Positions 49,691-58,126 of a stretch of 64,000 nt of DNA are shown here, piece by piece. Position 1 is the first letter of the stretch. Each line of letters starts with the position of its first letter. The notes beneath the pieces were generated by a model, which saw only the letters and a program-made list of their open reading frames with translations, was not told where the DNA came from and searched no databases. The position numbers were made by a program, and so were the translations under genes. The DNA lies in NCBI GenBank assembly GCA_038214295.1, contig JBBQSA010000006.1, positions 29,146-93,145 of the forward strand, written 5' to 3'. The stretch is from SHZI01 sp038214295 (GTDB taxonomy: Bacteria; Pseudomonadota; Gammaproteobacteria; Steroidobacterales; GCA-2729495).

Positions 49691-51778
49691 TCAGGGGACA
49701 GGGAGCGCATTTCCGGCCTCGTGCACCGGCAACCGGATCGCAAAACGGGTGCCCTTCCCCGGCTCGGATTCGACCTGCAGTGACCCACCCGCTTCCACCA
49801 GGAAAGTACGGGCCTGGTAGGCTCCAATGCCCATGCCCTTGCTGCCCTTCGTCGTATCAAAAGGCCGGAAGAGCCTCGACCTGATGAACTCGGGCTCCAT
49901 GCCACAGCCGTCATCCACGATCTCAATGAGCACGCCGTTACCGGTATCCGCAACACGCACCGTCACATGGCCAGCGCGCTCGCAGGCCTCCTGCGCATTG
50001 CGGATAAGGTGGGCCAGCACAGCGCTCAGGCGGTCCCGGTCAATCCAGACCTGGAGACCTTCCGACTCGTCCAGCAGCTCCGGAACGGGCTCGCGGGACC
50101 GGCACCGCTCGATGGCATCGCCAACGGCCGCGACGATTCGCACGCGTTGACGCGGGCCCGCGGTCTCCCCGCTCTGCAATTGCTGAAGCAGCTTGCTCAT
50201 GCGCGCAACAGAGTTATTGATGGTTGCAATGGCGTCTTCAAAAAATGCCGGATTGCCCTTGTGCTTCGCGGCGTTCTGCACCATCAGCGACTGCTGCGCT
50301 ATAAGGTTCTTGAGGTCGTGCATCACAAAGGCCGTCAGGCGATTGAAGGCCTCGAACTGCCGGCCCTCGGCGAGCTTCTGGTCAGCCTCGTACTGGGCCA
50401 GGAAGGCGGCGACCTGTCGCCCGGAGGTCCGCAGGAGATCGATCTCTTCGAATGTCAGCCGAAAGGCGGAACTGGACTGGAACAGGACGATGACGCCTAT
50501 GAGCATGTCGTTGCTGATCAGCGGAACGATCAGCAACCCCTCGGGAAACGACTCCAGCCAGCCAGGACGGCGCAGACCACCGTACAGCTCGGGCCGGCGC
50601 GCCAGCTCCGCCGTGTCGATCGTCCATTGCCTCTCGAGCATGAACGCCAGAGCGGGATCGTCGGGAAGAATGGAAGTTTCCGGGAGTATCCGCGTATTCC
50701 AGGCGGCTGTTGCCGTGAACTGACCGCCGTCGCCACTGCGCATCCAGAGCACACCGGCCGGGCTACCGACGATCTGGGCAACGCCCCGAATTACGCGCTC
50801 TGGCAGAGGCGACTCGGAGTCTGGCGACACCAGGGTGTCGATCAGGCGCAACCACTCCTCCCGGTAGTCGTACCTGAAGGGCAGAAAGTGCTTGCTGACG
50901 AAGACGCGGAGCCTGGCATTCAGCCGCTCCGAGAACAGCAGCAGACCCACGGGCAGCCCGGTAAGCGCCACGAACAACACGGCCGCCTGCTGTGCAGCTC
51001 CCGCGTCCATCGACCGGAACACCGGAAGGAGCAGCAGTGCCAGCAACAGGATCGAGCCAGTGGCGAGGAATCGCGGCGCGTAGCTGCGGGCCTCGGGCGA
51101 GACAAAGATGGCGAGCGACCACTGGGGACGCAGCCGGAGACCGAAGAGCAGCAGGAGGCCGGACGCCGCCAGCACCGCACCCGTCGCACCGAGGAGCGCG
51201 GCTGGCACCCCGGGCCCCGATGCCGCCACGATCGCGAGGGCCGCCTGGGCCCCGGTGGCCAGACCCGCGGCGGCCACCACCGACCTCAGGGCCGTCCGGC
51301 CCTCGATGGGCGCGTCACGCACCAGCTGGGCCGCGAGGGCGAGACACAGGAGGGCCATGCTCGCTGCCGACACGCTGAACAGCGTGCCCTGCCACGGGGT
51401 GTCTTCGTGGGCGGCAAGCCAGGCCACGAGCCCGGAGGCCCCGAGCAGGACCGCCCAGAACAGCCGGAGCAGTTGCTTGACCACCTCGGGCATGGATTGC
51501 TCGTAGGGGCCCCGCAGCAGGCGGTGGAGCAGCGCGTACCAGCTGAACAGCAGCACGAGCTGAAGGAGGTAGAACCAGGCCGGGTAGCCGTCTGACAGGT
51601 CGAACAGGCCGGGCTGCGCGACGAGCACGCCCCACGCAATGGAGGCGAGCAGCACGCCAAGGAGTTGATTGCGGACCAGCGTGCCACCGCGGCCCAGGAG
51701 CAGGTAGGCGCCCACGACAGCGTAGACGAGCGCCATGATGCCGGCCCAGAGCACGGGATTGAGAAATGTGGCAGTCAC
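49691..51778 (-). CDS. prsK: PEP-CTERM system histidine kinase PrsK
   Basis: 695 residues. N-terminal block of about eight to ten membrane helices (to about residue 290), a GAF-like domain (about 310-460), then the kinase core: phospho-acceptor His in VMHDLKNLIAQQ near residue 490, N/G boxes in LAHLIRNAQEA, EIVDDGCGMEPE and GSKGMGIGAYQAR. The architecture and VMHDLKN box are those of PrsK. 50 bases upstream of prsR, surely one operon. Confidence 0.94.
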   Translation of the reverse strand: MTATFLNPVLWAGIMALVYAVVGAYLLLGRGGTLVRNQLLGVLLASIAWGVLVAQPGLFDLSDGYPAWFYLLQLVLLFSWYALLHRLLRGPYEQSMPEVVKQLLRLFWAVLLGASGLVAWLAAHEDTPWQGTLFSVSAASMALLCLALAAQLVRDAPIEGRTALRSVVAAAGLATGAQAALAIVAASGPGVPAALLGATGAVLAASGLLLLFGLRLRPQWSLAIFVSPEARSYAPRFLATGSILLLALLLLPVFRSMDAGAAQQAAVLFVALTGLPVGLLLFSERLNARLRVFVSKHFLPFRYDYREEWLRLIDTLVSPDSESPLPERVIRGVAQIVGSPAGVLWMRSGDGGQFTATAAWNTRILPETSILPDDPALAFMLERQWTIDTAELARRPELYGGLRRPGWLESFPEGLLIVPLISNDMLIGVIVLFQSSSAFRLTFEEIDLLRTSGRQVAAFLAQYEADQKLAEGRQFEAFNRLTAFVMHDLKNLIAQQSLMVQNAAKHKGNPAFFEDAIATINNSVARMSKLLQQLQSGETAGPRQRVRIVAAVGDAIERCRSREPVPELLDESEGLQVWIDRDRLSAVLAHLIRNAQEACERAGHVTVRVADTGNGVLIEIVDDGCGMEPEFIRSRLFRPFDTTKGSKGMGIGAYQARTFLVEAGGSLQVESEPGKGTRFAIRLPVHEAGNALPVP

Positions 51779-51877
51779 GGCCGCATCTTAAGCCAATCCA
51801 GTCAGATAGTTAGCGCAGACTTCACGAATCGCTGGAAGCAAGCTGACCGGCCGGAATGGGCCAGGGTGGCAGCAAAA

Positions 51878-51953
51878 TGGCGTCCCCACGGGGATTCGAA
51901 CCCCGGTTACCGCCGTGAAAGGGCGATGTCCTAGGCCTCTAGACGATGGGGAC
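51878..51953 (-). tRNA. tRNA-Glu(UUC)
   Basis: 76 nt including encoded CCA. Acceptor GTCCCCA pairs with TGGGGAC; T-arm CGGGGTTCGAATCCCCG; anticodon TTC in loop CTTTCAC. Lies 44 bases downstream of tRNA-Ala and gltX, so the synthetase and its own tRNA may share a transcript. Confidence 0.97.
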
Positions 51954-51997
51954 CCGGGCAAGATCTTGCGTTAACGCACGGTGGCCGGGAGAAAGTC

Positions 51998-52073
<76 letters not shown>

Positions 52074-52092
52074 ACACGGTTGGCGCGGCAAT

Positions 52093-53502
52093 CTACGCGA
52101 CCGCGGAGGAACCTGTCAAGGAAACCGCCCTGGCCAGGCGCTGGAGCGCCCTCTCACGGCCGAGCAACTCCAGCGTGACGTCGATGGGCGGCGACACGGT
52201 ACCACCGGTCACCGCAACCCGCACCGGTTGCCCCAGTTTGCCAAAACCGATGCCGCACTCCGCCGCTACCGCGGCGAGAGCGCCGTGGATCTCGGCCCGC
52301 GACCAGGCCGCCAGGTTGCCGAGACGGGCTGCAAGCAGCGCCAGCGGCACGCCGATAGCCGCCGTCAGGTGCTTGCGCACCGCCACGTCATCGACTTCGG
52401 GAGGATCGCCATACAGATAGGCCACGCTCCCGGCGAGATCCGTCAACGTCGTCGCCCGCTCACGATAAGCCTCAATGACCGCCGCAGCTGCCGGACCGTG
52501 AGCTGGCTCCAGTCCGATCAGGCGCAGCTGCCGCTCAAACTCAGCCACCAGGCCTTCCGGAGCGGCGCTCTTCAGGTACTGCTGGTTCAGCCACTTCAGC
52601 TTCTCACCATCGAAACGCGAGGCGGAGGCGTTTACCGCACCGATATCAAAAAGCCGGATCATCTCCTCGCGGGAGAAGACCTCCTGATCGCCATGCGACC
52701 AGCCGAGCCGCACCAGGTAGTTGAGAAGTGCGTCCGGCAGGTAGCCGGCATCCCGGTATTCCAGGACATTGATAGCACCGTGGCGCTTCGACAGCTTCGC
52801 GCCATCGCCCCCGAGAATCATTGGCAGGTGCCCATAGGCCGGGACCACGTACCCGAGCGCCTCGATCATGTGCATCTGGCGGGGCGTGTTGTTGAGGTGA
52901 TCATCGCCACGAATGACATGGGTGATGCCCATGTCGCCGTCATCCACTACCACGCCGAAGTGGAAGGTTGGCGTGCTATCCGACCGGACCAGGATCAGGT
53001 CATCCAGTTCGGAATTCTGGAATTCGACGCGGCCACGCACCATGTCCTCCACCACCGTGATGCCCTGGTCAGGCGTGCGGAAGCGCAGGACGTAAGCCAT
53101 ATCGGCACGGGGGGCGGTACGATCCCGGCAGCGGCCGTCGTAGCGCGGATTTTCGCCGCGGGCGATCTGGGCAGCACGCCGTTCTTCCAGCTCCTCGCGC
53201 GTGCAATAGCAGCGGTAGGCCTTGCCCTCGCGCAACAGCCGGTCGCCCAGCTCCGCATAGCGATCGAAGCGCCGGGACTGGTAATGGGGCCCCTCGTCAT
53301 GGTCAAGGCGCAGCCAGTCCAGGCCCTCCAGGATGACATCCACCGCCTGCTGGGTGGACCGCTCCCGGTCCGTATCCTCGATGCGCAACACGAACTGGCC
53401 ACCGTGATGGCGAGCGTAGAGCCACGAGAACAGCGCGGTGCGGACGCCACCGATATGCAGAAACCCTGTGGGGCTTGGGGCAAAGCGCGTCTTGACCTTC
53501 AT
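52093..53502 (-). CDS. gltX: Glutamyl-tRNA synthetase
   Basis: 469 residues, class I synthetase. HIGH motif in FAPSPTGFLHIGGVR at residue 5-19, KMSKS equivalent in KLSKRHGAIN near residue 240, helical anticodon-binding C-terminus. The ATG at 53502 gives the standard N-terminus; 47 more in-frame codons upstream overlap the divergent gene. Followed by tRNA-Ala and tRNA-Glu. Confidence 0.97.
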   Translation of the reverse strand: MKVKTRFAPSPTGFLHIGGVRTALFSWLYARHHGGQFVLRIEDTDRERSTQQAVDVILEGLDWLRLDHDEGPHYQSRRFDRYAELGDRLLREGKAYRCYCTREELEERRAAQIARGENPRYDGRCRDRTAPRADMAYVLRFRTPDQGITVVEDMVRGRVEFQNSELDDLILVRSDSTPTFHFGVVVDDGDMGITHVIRGDDHLNNTPRQMHMIEALGYVVPAYGHLPMILGGDGAKLSKRHGAINVLEYRDAGYLPDALLNYLVRLGWSHGDQEVFSREEMIRLFDIGAVNASASRFDGEKLKWLNQQYLKSAAPEGLVAEFERQLRLIGLEPAHGPAAAAVIEAYRERATTLTDLAGSVAYLYGDPPEVDDVAVRKHLTAAIGVPLALLAARLGNLAAWSRAEIHGALAAVAAECGIGFGKLGQPVRVAVTGGTVSPPIDVTLELLGRERALQRLARAVSLTGSSAVA

Positions 53503-53564
53503 GGTCGGTCTGTTCCGTGGCTGAAGGCATCGGATTTTAGCCCCTTTGTTGGCACACTGCCGCC

Positions 53565-54281
53565 ATGCGATCCGACGCCCTCGAGGAATTGCGAGCCGCC
53601 CTCCGCCAGATGCTCCCGGCAGCAGCCGGCAGCGGCGCCGCACGCCTCAATGGAACGGCCGCAACGCTGCACGAGGCCGAACTGGCCGCAACCACGCGCA
53701 TGAGCCCCCGCCGCCTCCTGGAATTCAGGGCCGGCCGGGCCGTCGCCCGCATCGCCCTCGGGGAACTGGGAGCAGGTTCGCCTCCCCTGCCTGTCGGCCC
53801 CTCACGGGCACCCGTGTGGCCAGAGGGATTTGTGGGCAGCATTTCCCACGCCGGCGAAGTGGCCGTGGCAGTGGCGACACGGACTGCCGACATCAGGGCG
53901 ATCGGCATTGACCTGGAACCGGCCCTGCCACTGGACGCCGAACTGCTTCGCCGGGTTTGCCTTCCGGCCGAGTTGGCACGCCTCCGGCGCTCAGCCGACA
54001 TGGCGCTGCGGGCCAAACTCACGTTCAGCGCGAAGGAAAGCGTCTACAAGTGCCTTGCGCCCGTTACCGGCATCTTTCTCGAGTTTGACGACGTCGAGAT
54101 CCTGTTCGACAGCGGCCCGGCGGAATTCAGCGTCCGCGGCCACGGTCCCGGCGAGGCGGCCATCGGCGCGGAAAAGATTGCCGGCCGCTTTGCGCTTGCC
54201 GGCGGCTACTGGCTGACGACCGCCTGGCTGTCACCGCCGCATCGAGCGGCGTTACCCGGTAGTCAGGGCGCCGGGGGATGA
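53565..54281 (+). CDS. 4'-phosphopantetheinyl transferase (EntD/Sfp-like)
   Basis: 238 residues. Transfers phosphopantetheine from CoA to carrier proteins. Motifs: GSISHAGEVAVAVA, IGIDLEP with metal-binding Asp/Glu, and KLTFSAKESVYKC with the conserved Glu and Lys. EntD-like rather than AcpS-like, so it likely serves a polyketide, peptide or special fatty-acid carrier, not ACP of primary metabolism alone. No carrier is seen nearby. Its end overlaps the convergent WecA-like gene by 19 bases. Confidence 0.9.
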   Translation: MRSDALEELRAALRQMLPAAAGSGAARLNGTAATLHEAELAATTRMSPRRLLEFRAGRAVARIALGELGAGSPPLPVGPSRAPVWPEGFVGSISHAGEVAVAVATRTADIRAIGIDLEPALPLDAELLRRVCLPAELARLRRSADMALRAKLTFSAKESVYKCLAPVTGIFLEFDDVEILFDSGPAEFSVRGHGPGEAAIGAEKIAGRFALAGGYWLTTAWLSPPHRAALPGSQGAGG

Positions 54282-55522
54282 GGAGCGGGCGTCGGACTGC
54301 TGCCACCGGCCGGCCGCTTGTCCGCGGGCCGGGATGCCGGCGGGGAGGCAGCGGCGGCAGCCGCAATGGCCCGCCGGTCCCGGCCTGAACGGCGCTCCGG
54401 CCCCGCGTAGTCGGCCCTCGGCCCCTGCCGGCGATCGGGGCTGCCGCGGCGGCGGCAGATCGAGCTGCTGAGGAAGCGCATCACCCGCCAGGCATGGGTA
54501 ATCGTCCAGAAGTAGCCGACGCCGGCCAGCAGGAACCCGATTGCGACCACGAGCTGCGGAATCTGGAAGTAGATGCTGGCGAGGCCGACGAAGACGCCAC
54601 AGCTCGCGAGCCCCGTCATGACCGCCACGGTTTCGTTCACGGTATAGCCGGCTAGCAGGAAGATGTGGTGGAGATGCTCACGGTCTGCGGAAAACGGTGA
54701 CCGGCCCTTCAGGATCCGGCGCAGCATCATCGAAACCGCATCAAAAATCGGGATCATCAGGAACCAGAGGGCTGCTGCCGGCGGCAGCGCACGGACCTCG
54801 CCCTGGGACAACGCAATCGCGTACCAGGTCAGCGAGAAGCCGAGAAACATGCTGCCAGCGTCGCCCATGAAGATGGAAGCCCGGCTTCGCCCCATGAGCC
54901 GCAGGTTGAACATCAGGAAGCCGACTATCGCGGTACCCAGAATAGGCAGCAAAGCCGTGTCTGCGGGGACGCCCCAGGTGTAGGCCGCCAGGATCAGGCC
55001 CGACAACGACGTCAGGGTAAGGCTGCCACTGAGTCCATCCAGCCCGTCGCACATGTTCAGTGCATTGATGATGCCAAGCGTGGCAAACACCGTGAATGGA
55101 ACCGCCAGAATACCGAGGGGAAGGATGTCGCCGGAGGGCGTCAGGGCGCCGAGGTCGTTCAGTACCACGCCGGCACCGAAGATCATCAGCAATGACGCCA
55201 GCACCTGGGCTATGAACCGCACGGCCGGCGACAAGTCGAAGAAATCATCCACCACGCCGGTGCCCACCAGCAGCAGGCCGGCGCCAAAGAAGCTGTAGAC
55301 ATTGCGGTGACTCAGCGGAATGGGGCCGTCCTTGCACAGGAAAAATCCGAGGACTAGCGCGGAAAACACGGCCAACCCCCCGATCAGGGGCGTCGGGCTG
55401 ACGTGGCTCTTGCGCTCGTTGGGGATATCCACCAGCCCGACTCGGACGGCCACGGGACGCAGCAGGACGATCAGGAGGATCGTCGCCACGAGTGAAACCA
55501 TGGGCGCGTACTCTGGGGCCAT
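54263..55522 (-). CDS. WecA/MraY-family undecaprenyl-phosphate sugar-1-phosphate transferase
   Basis: About 419 residues, ten or eleven membrane helices. Attaches a sugar 1-phosphate to undecaprenyl phosphate, starting a polysaccharide repeat. DDFFDLSP, NALNMCDGLDGLSG, SIFMGDAGSMFLGF and DREHLHHIFLLAG are the family's catalytic loops (His of the HLHH site present). A basic, Arg/Pro/Ala-rich tail of about 70 residues follows the last helix. Start uncertain: ATG 55522, ATG 55501 or GTG 55537. Probably the initiating enzyme for the EPS whose export gene lies opposite. Confidence 0.9.
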   Translation of the reverse strand: MAPEYAPMVSLVATILLIVLLRPVAVRVGLVDIPNERKSHVSPTPLIGGLAVFSALVLGFFLCKDGPIPLSHRNVYSFFGAGLLLVGTGVVDDFFDLSPAVRFIAQVLASLLMIFGAGVVLNDLGALTPSGDILPLGILAVPFTVFATLGIINALNMCDGLDGLSGSLTLTSLSGLILAAYTWGVPADTALLPILGTAIVGFLMFNLRLMGRSRASIFMGDAGSMFLGFSLTWYAIALSQGEVRALPPAAALWFLMIPIFDAVSMMLRRILKGRSPFSADREHLHHIFLLAGYTVNETVAVMTGLASCGVFVGLASIYFQIPQLVVAIGFLLAGVGYFWTITHAWRVMRFLSSSICRRRGSPDRRQGPRADYAGPERRSGRDRRAIAAAAAASPPASRPADKRPAGGSSPTPAPHPPAP

Positions 55523-55843
55523 GCTCTGCGCAAACACTACGTCAATTCAAACACTAGGTCGGCTTCCACCCACTGTCTGAGACTCCCCTCACAGGGCTCT
55601 CCGAAAACCGTCATCCCGGCCGCGTAAACTGCGACCCTCGGGCATCGCAGCGGGGCCAAAAGGCCAGTACAATTCCGGGCCGAGTGTATACCGCTGCTGT
55701 GGCGCCGATTCCCAAGCTGTCCGTTCGGTAATGTCGCTCCTGCCTGCTTTAATCAGGAACGTTTACCTAACGCGGCAAGCGGCCCTTGCTGCGCTGTGCC
55801 CGAGTCTTCGCCCCGCCTGGGGTGCTTGTTCAGGAGTGACGAA
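55523..55843. promoter_or_regulatory. Divergent intergenic region, WecA-like / EPS export gene
   Basis: About 320 bases with no credible gene. It is a natural place for promoters of both genes, and PrsR-linked genes usually use sigma-54. I looked for a -24/-12 element: the closest, near 55773-55790 on the plus strand, has the GG and GC blocks two bases too far apart. A TATACC at 55687 is a weak sigma-70 -10. Confidence 0.4.
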
Positions 55844-56458
55844 ATGCGGAACGAATTGCGTGCGGCGATCTGGGCCGCAACGGTTGCGGGACTGATCCTG
55901 ACGGCGGCGACCGGGGCTGCTACTGACAATGGCCCGGGGACGGGGACGGCAGCGCCACCCGCTGTAGCAGATTCGGGGAGCTATACCGTGAATCCCGGGG
56001 ATATCCTGGATATCTCGGTCTGGAAGGAAGTGGATCTGCAGAAGCAGGTCGTGGTCCGGCCGGATGGGTACTTTTCATTCCCGCTGACCGGCGACATCCG
56101 GGCGGAAGGTCACACCATCGATCAAATCCGCCGCGAGGTCTCAAGCCAGATTGCCCGGTACGTGCCCGAGCCCGTCGTCAGCATCGCCATCCTGGAGCCG
56201 CGGGGTAGCCGCGTTTATGTCATTGGCCAGGTTGCGAAACCCGGTGATTTCCCGATAAATCGCTATGTTGACGTCGTTCAGGCCCTGAGCATGGCCGGCG
56301 GTACCACGCCGTTCGCCCAGGTCGACAGCATCAAGATTCTGCGACGGGAGGGCGCCACGTTGACGTCGATGCCCTTCTCCTACAGCGACATCGCAGCAGG
56401 CAAGCGCCTGCAGCAGAACATCGTCCTGAAGCCCGGCGATACCGTGCTGGTGCCGTGA
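55844..56458 (+). CDS. XrtA/PEP-CTERM system exopolysaccharide export protein (Wza-type)
   Basis: 204 residues. Hydrophobic N-terminal signal (AAIWAATVAGLILTAATGAA), then the polysaccharide-export domain (YTVNPGDILDISVWKEVDLQKQVVVRPDGYFSFPLTGDI) and a SLBB domain (GSRVYVIGQVAKPGDFPI). Expected to be the periplasmic/outer-membrane export channel. No lipobox Cys is visible in the signal. ATG at 55844 with CAGGAG upstream. Coupled to the next gene by a GTGA overlap. Confidence 0.9.
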   Translation: MRNELRAAIWAATVAGLILTAATGAATDNGPGTGTAAPPAVADSGSYTVNPGDILDISVWKEVDLQKQVVVRPDGYFSFPLTGDIRAEGHTIDQIRREVSSQIARYVPEPVVSIAILEPRGSRVYVIGQVAKPGDFPINRYVDVVQALSMAGGTTPFAQVDSIKILRREGATLTSMPFSYSDIAAGKRLQQNIVLKPGDTVLVP

Positions 56459-57849
56459 TCTCCACCCGGTTTCCGCCTTTGCGACAACGGGCAGCAGCCA
56501 TGCCGGGAGCAGTGCTGCTGGCCGTGGTGCTCCTGGCAGTGGCGCCCCTGGCACCCGCCCTCGCCTACTGGCAGTTGACCCCCCAGGTGGACAGCGGAGT
56601 CACCTACGAAACCAACCCCCGCTACATTAGCGACGAGGCCAAGGCAGCGCAGGAGTCCCTTGACCCCGGGGCCACGGCCAATGTCATGGGCAACTACCTG
56701 GATGCCCGCATCGAGGCGGTTTACCAGACACCCACGGACCAGTGGTCACTGACCCCGAGGATCCGCAAGACCGATTACCTGAAAAGCAACCGCGACCTCA
56801 ACGACGACGACCTGTATCTGGATTTCTCGGCCCTGCATGGCGGGACGCGCGGCAATATCAGCCTGGCGGCTGCCTACCAGGAAACCGGTGTCCGGACCAG
56901 CGAGTTCGACAGCGCGACCCCCGACAATCCCGATGATCCTCTGCCAACGGGCACCGGTGGGGGCCGCTTCAGCGACACCACCCAGAAGACGCTGAATTTG
57001 CGACCGACACTGAACTATCAGGTATCGCCACGGAATATCGCCGGCCTGAGCGGGGAGTTCTCGGACACGAGCTACAGCCGGCAACGGAGCGACACCAGCG
57101 TTGGTGGCTACCTGGACTACAAGTACTCATCCGTGGACCTGTCCGTCCGCCATTACCTGAACGCCAAGAACTCGTTCGGCATGGCCCTCAACGGCGGCAA
57201 CTTCATTGCAACCCAGGCGGGAACACCCTTCGAGAATTCCACTGATTCCTTCGGCATCAATGCGTCCTACGACCACACCTTTTCGGAGACCCTGTCCGGC
57301 AACGCAACGGCCGGCGTGTCGCGGAGTTCGGTGAACGTCTCGGGGATACGCGCGGGGTTCGATCCGCTCACGGGTTTTCAGTGCTCTCCGGCGATTCCCT
57401 GCACAGTGAGCAACGAGGAGCGCAATTTCACTGGCAACGTCAGCTTGCGCCGCCGCTCGGAACTGACCACGATGAACCTGTCACTTGCGCGGCAGATTGC
57501 GCCTCGCTCTGACGGGACCGAGGTCGTCCAGGATCAGCTGCGCTTCTTCATCGAACGGCCACTGACCCGGAAACTCCGCGGCTCGCTGGGTGCCGTCGCG
57601 AGCCAGGAATCAGCAGTCGGCAGGATCTTTCAGCAGGGCTCTGCAACCGGCACACTGGCACGCCAGGACCGAACTTACGTTACCGTCGACAGCAGGATCG
57701 CCTGGCAGCTGACTGAGGCACTGTCCGCGTACGGGACCTACACCTACGTCTCGGACAAGAACAGCCGGAGCACCGGCAACGACTCCCAGGTGCAGAACAA
57801 TCGCCTGTATTTCGGGATCCTGTACCGGGCCATCGTCTTCCGGCGCTGA
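56455..57849 (+). CDS. PEP-CTERM system-associated outer-membrane beta-barrel protein (TIGR03016-like)
   Basis: 464 residues. Signal peptide to about residue 37 (APALA), then alternating beta-strand sequence rich in Tyr, Ser, Asn and Arg, e.g. repeats of SLTPRIRKTDYLKSN and LSVRHYLNAKNSFG type, ending YFGILYRAIVFRR. This matches the large PEP-CTERM-associated barrel family found in EPS loci. GTG start at 56455 overlaps the export gene stop; an ATG at 56500 is an alternative. Probably forms the outer-membrane part of EPS secretion. Confidence 0.8.
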   Translation: MISTRFPPLRQRAAAMPGAVLLAVVLLAVAPLAPALAYWQLTPQVDSGVTYETNPRYISDEAKAAQESLDPGATANVMGNYLDARIEAVYQTPTDQWSLTPRIRKTDYLKSNRDLNDDDLYLDFSALHGGTRGNISLAAAYQETGVRTSEFDSATPDNPDDPLPTGTGGGRFSDTTQKTLNLRPTLNYQVSPRNIAGLSGEFSDTSYSRQRSDTSVGGYLDYKYSSVDLSVRHYLNAKNSFGMALNGGNFIATQAGTPFENSTDSFGINASYDHTFSETLSGNATAGVSRSSVNVSGIRAGFDPLTGFQCSPAIPCTVSNEERNFTGNVSLRRRSELTTMNLSLARQIAPRSDGTEVVQDQLRFFIERPLTRKLRGSLGAVASQESAVGRIFQQGSATGTLARQDRTYVTVDSRIAWQLTEALSAYGTYTYVSDKNSRSTGNDSQVQNNRLYFGILYRAIVFRR

Positions 57850-57912
57850 CCGGAGCCGCCCCGCACCAGGGGGCAGATCAGGCAGCCAGTGGCCCGCCAG
57901 CGTCAGGAAAGA

Positions 57913-57962
57913 TGGTGGGCGATGCTGGGATTGAACCAGCGACCTCTGCTGTGTGAAAGCAG
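57913..57962 (-). pseudogene. tRNA-Val(CAC) 3' fragment, element attachment site
   Basis: Positions 27-76 of a tRNA-Val: anticodon arm CTGCT-TTCACAC-AGCAG (anticodon CAC), variable AGGTC, T-arm GCTGG-TTCAATC-CCAGC, acceptor strand ATCGCCC, A, CCA. The 5' half (expected GGGCGAT...) is absent; the sequence to the right is unrelated. This is the signature left when an integrase recombines in a tRNA gene: the host's 3' half stays here and an intact tRNA should sit at the far end of the element. Confidence 0.85.
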
Positions 57963-58074
57963 AAACGGCCCCTAATCCAGACCCCGCGCCAATCCTCGAA
58001 AAGCCACCGAAAACGGCTGAAACCCGCGCCCCGTAAGGGTTTCACACCCCTCTTTTACCCTAGCGATACTCCGC

Positions 58075-58113
58075 TATACTCTGGCTTACCAAGTTACCCC
58101 GGTGTTACCCCGG
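58075..58113 (+). promoter_or_regulatory. Putative int promoter and tandem repeat
   Basis: TATACT at 58075-58080 is a fair -10 with only a poor -35 upstream. It is followed by GTTACCCCGG at 58093-58102 and again at 58104-58113, an 11-base tandem period just before the integrase ribosome-binding site. The repeat could be an operator or an integrase/excisionase arm site. Confidence 0.5.
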
Positions 58114-58126
58114 GAACGGAGGACCA

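Noticed and set aside
55773..55790. CGGCAAG...CTTGCT as a sigma-54 promoter for the EPS export gene
   Set aside because: The GG and GC blocks are two bases too far apart for a -24/-12 promoter.
57850..58126. A complete tRNA at the element's left edge
   Set aside because: The 5' acceptor and D-arm (expected GGGCGAT...) are not found on either side, so only the 3' half is present.
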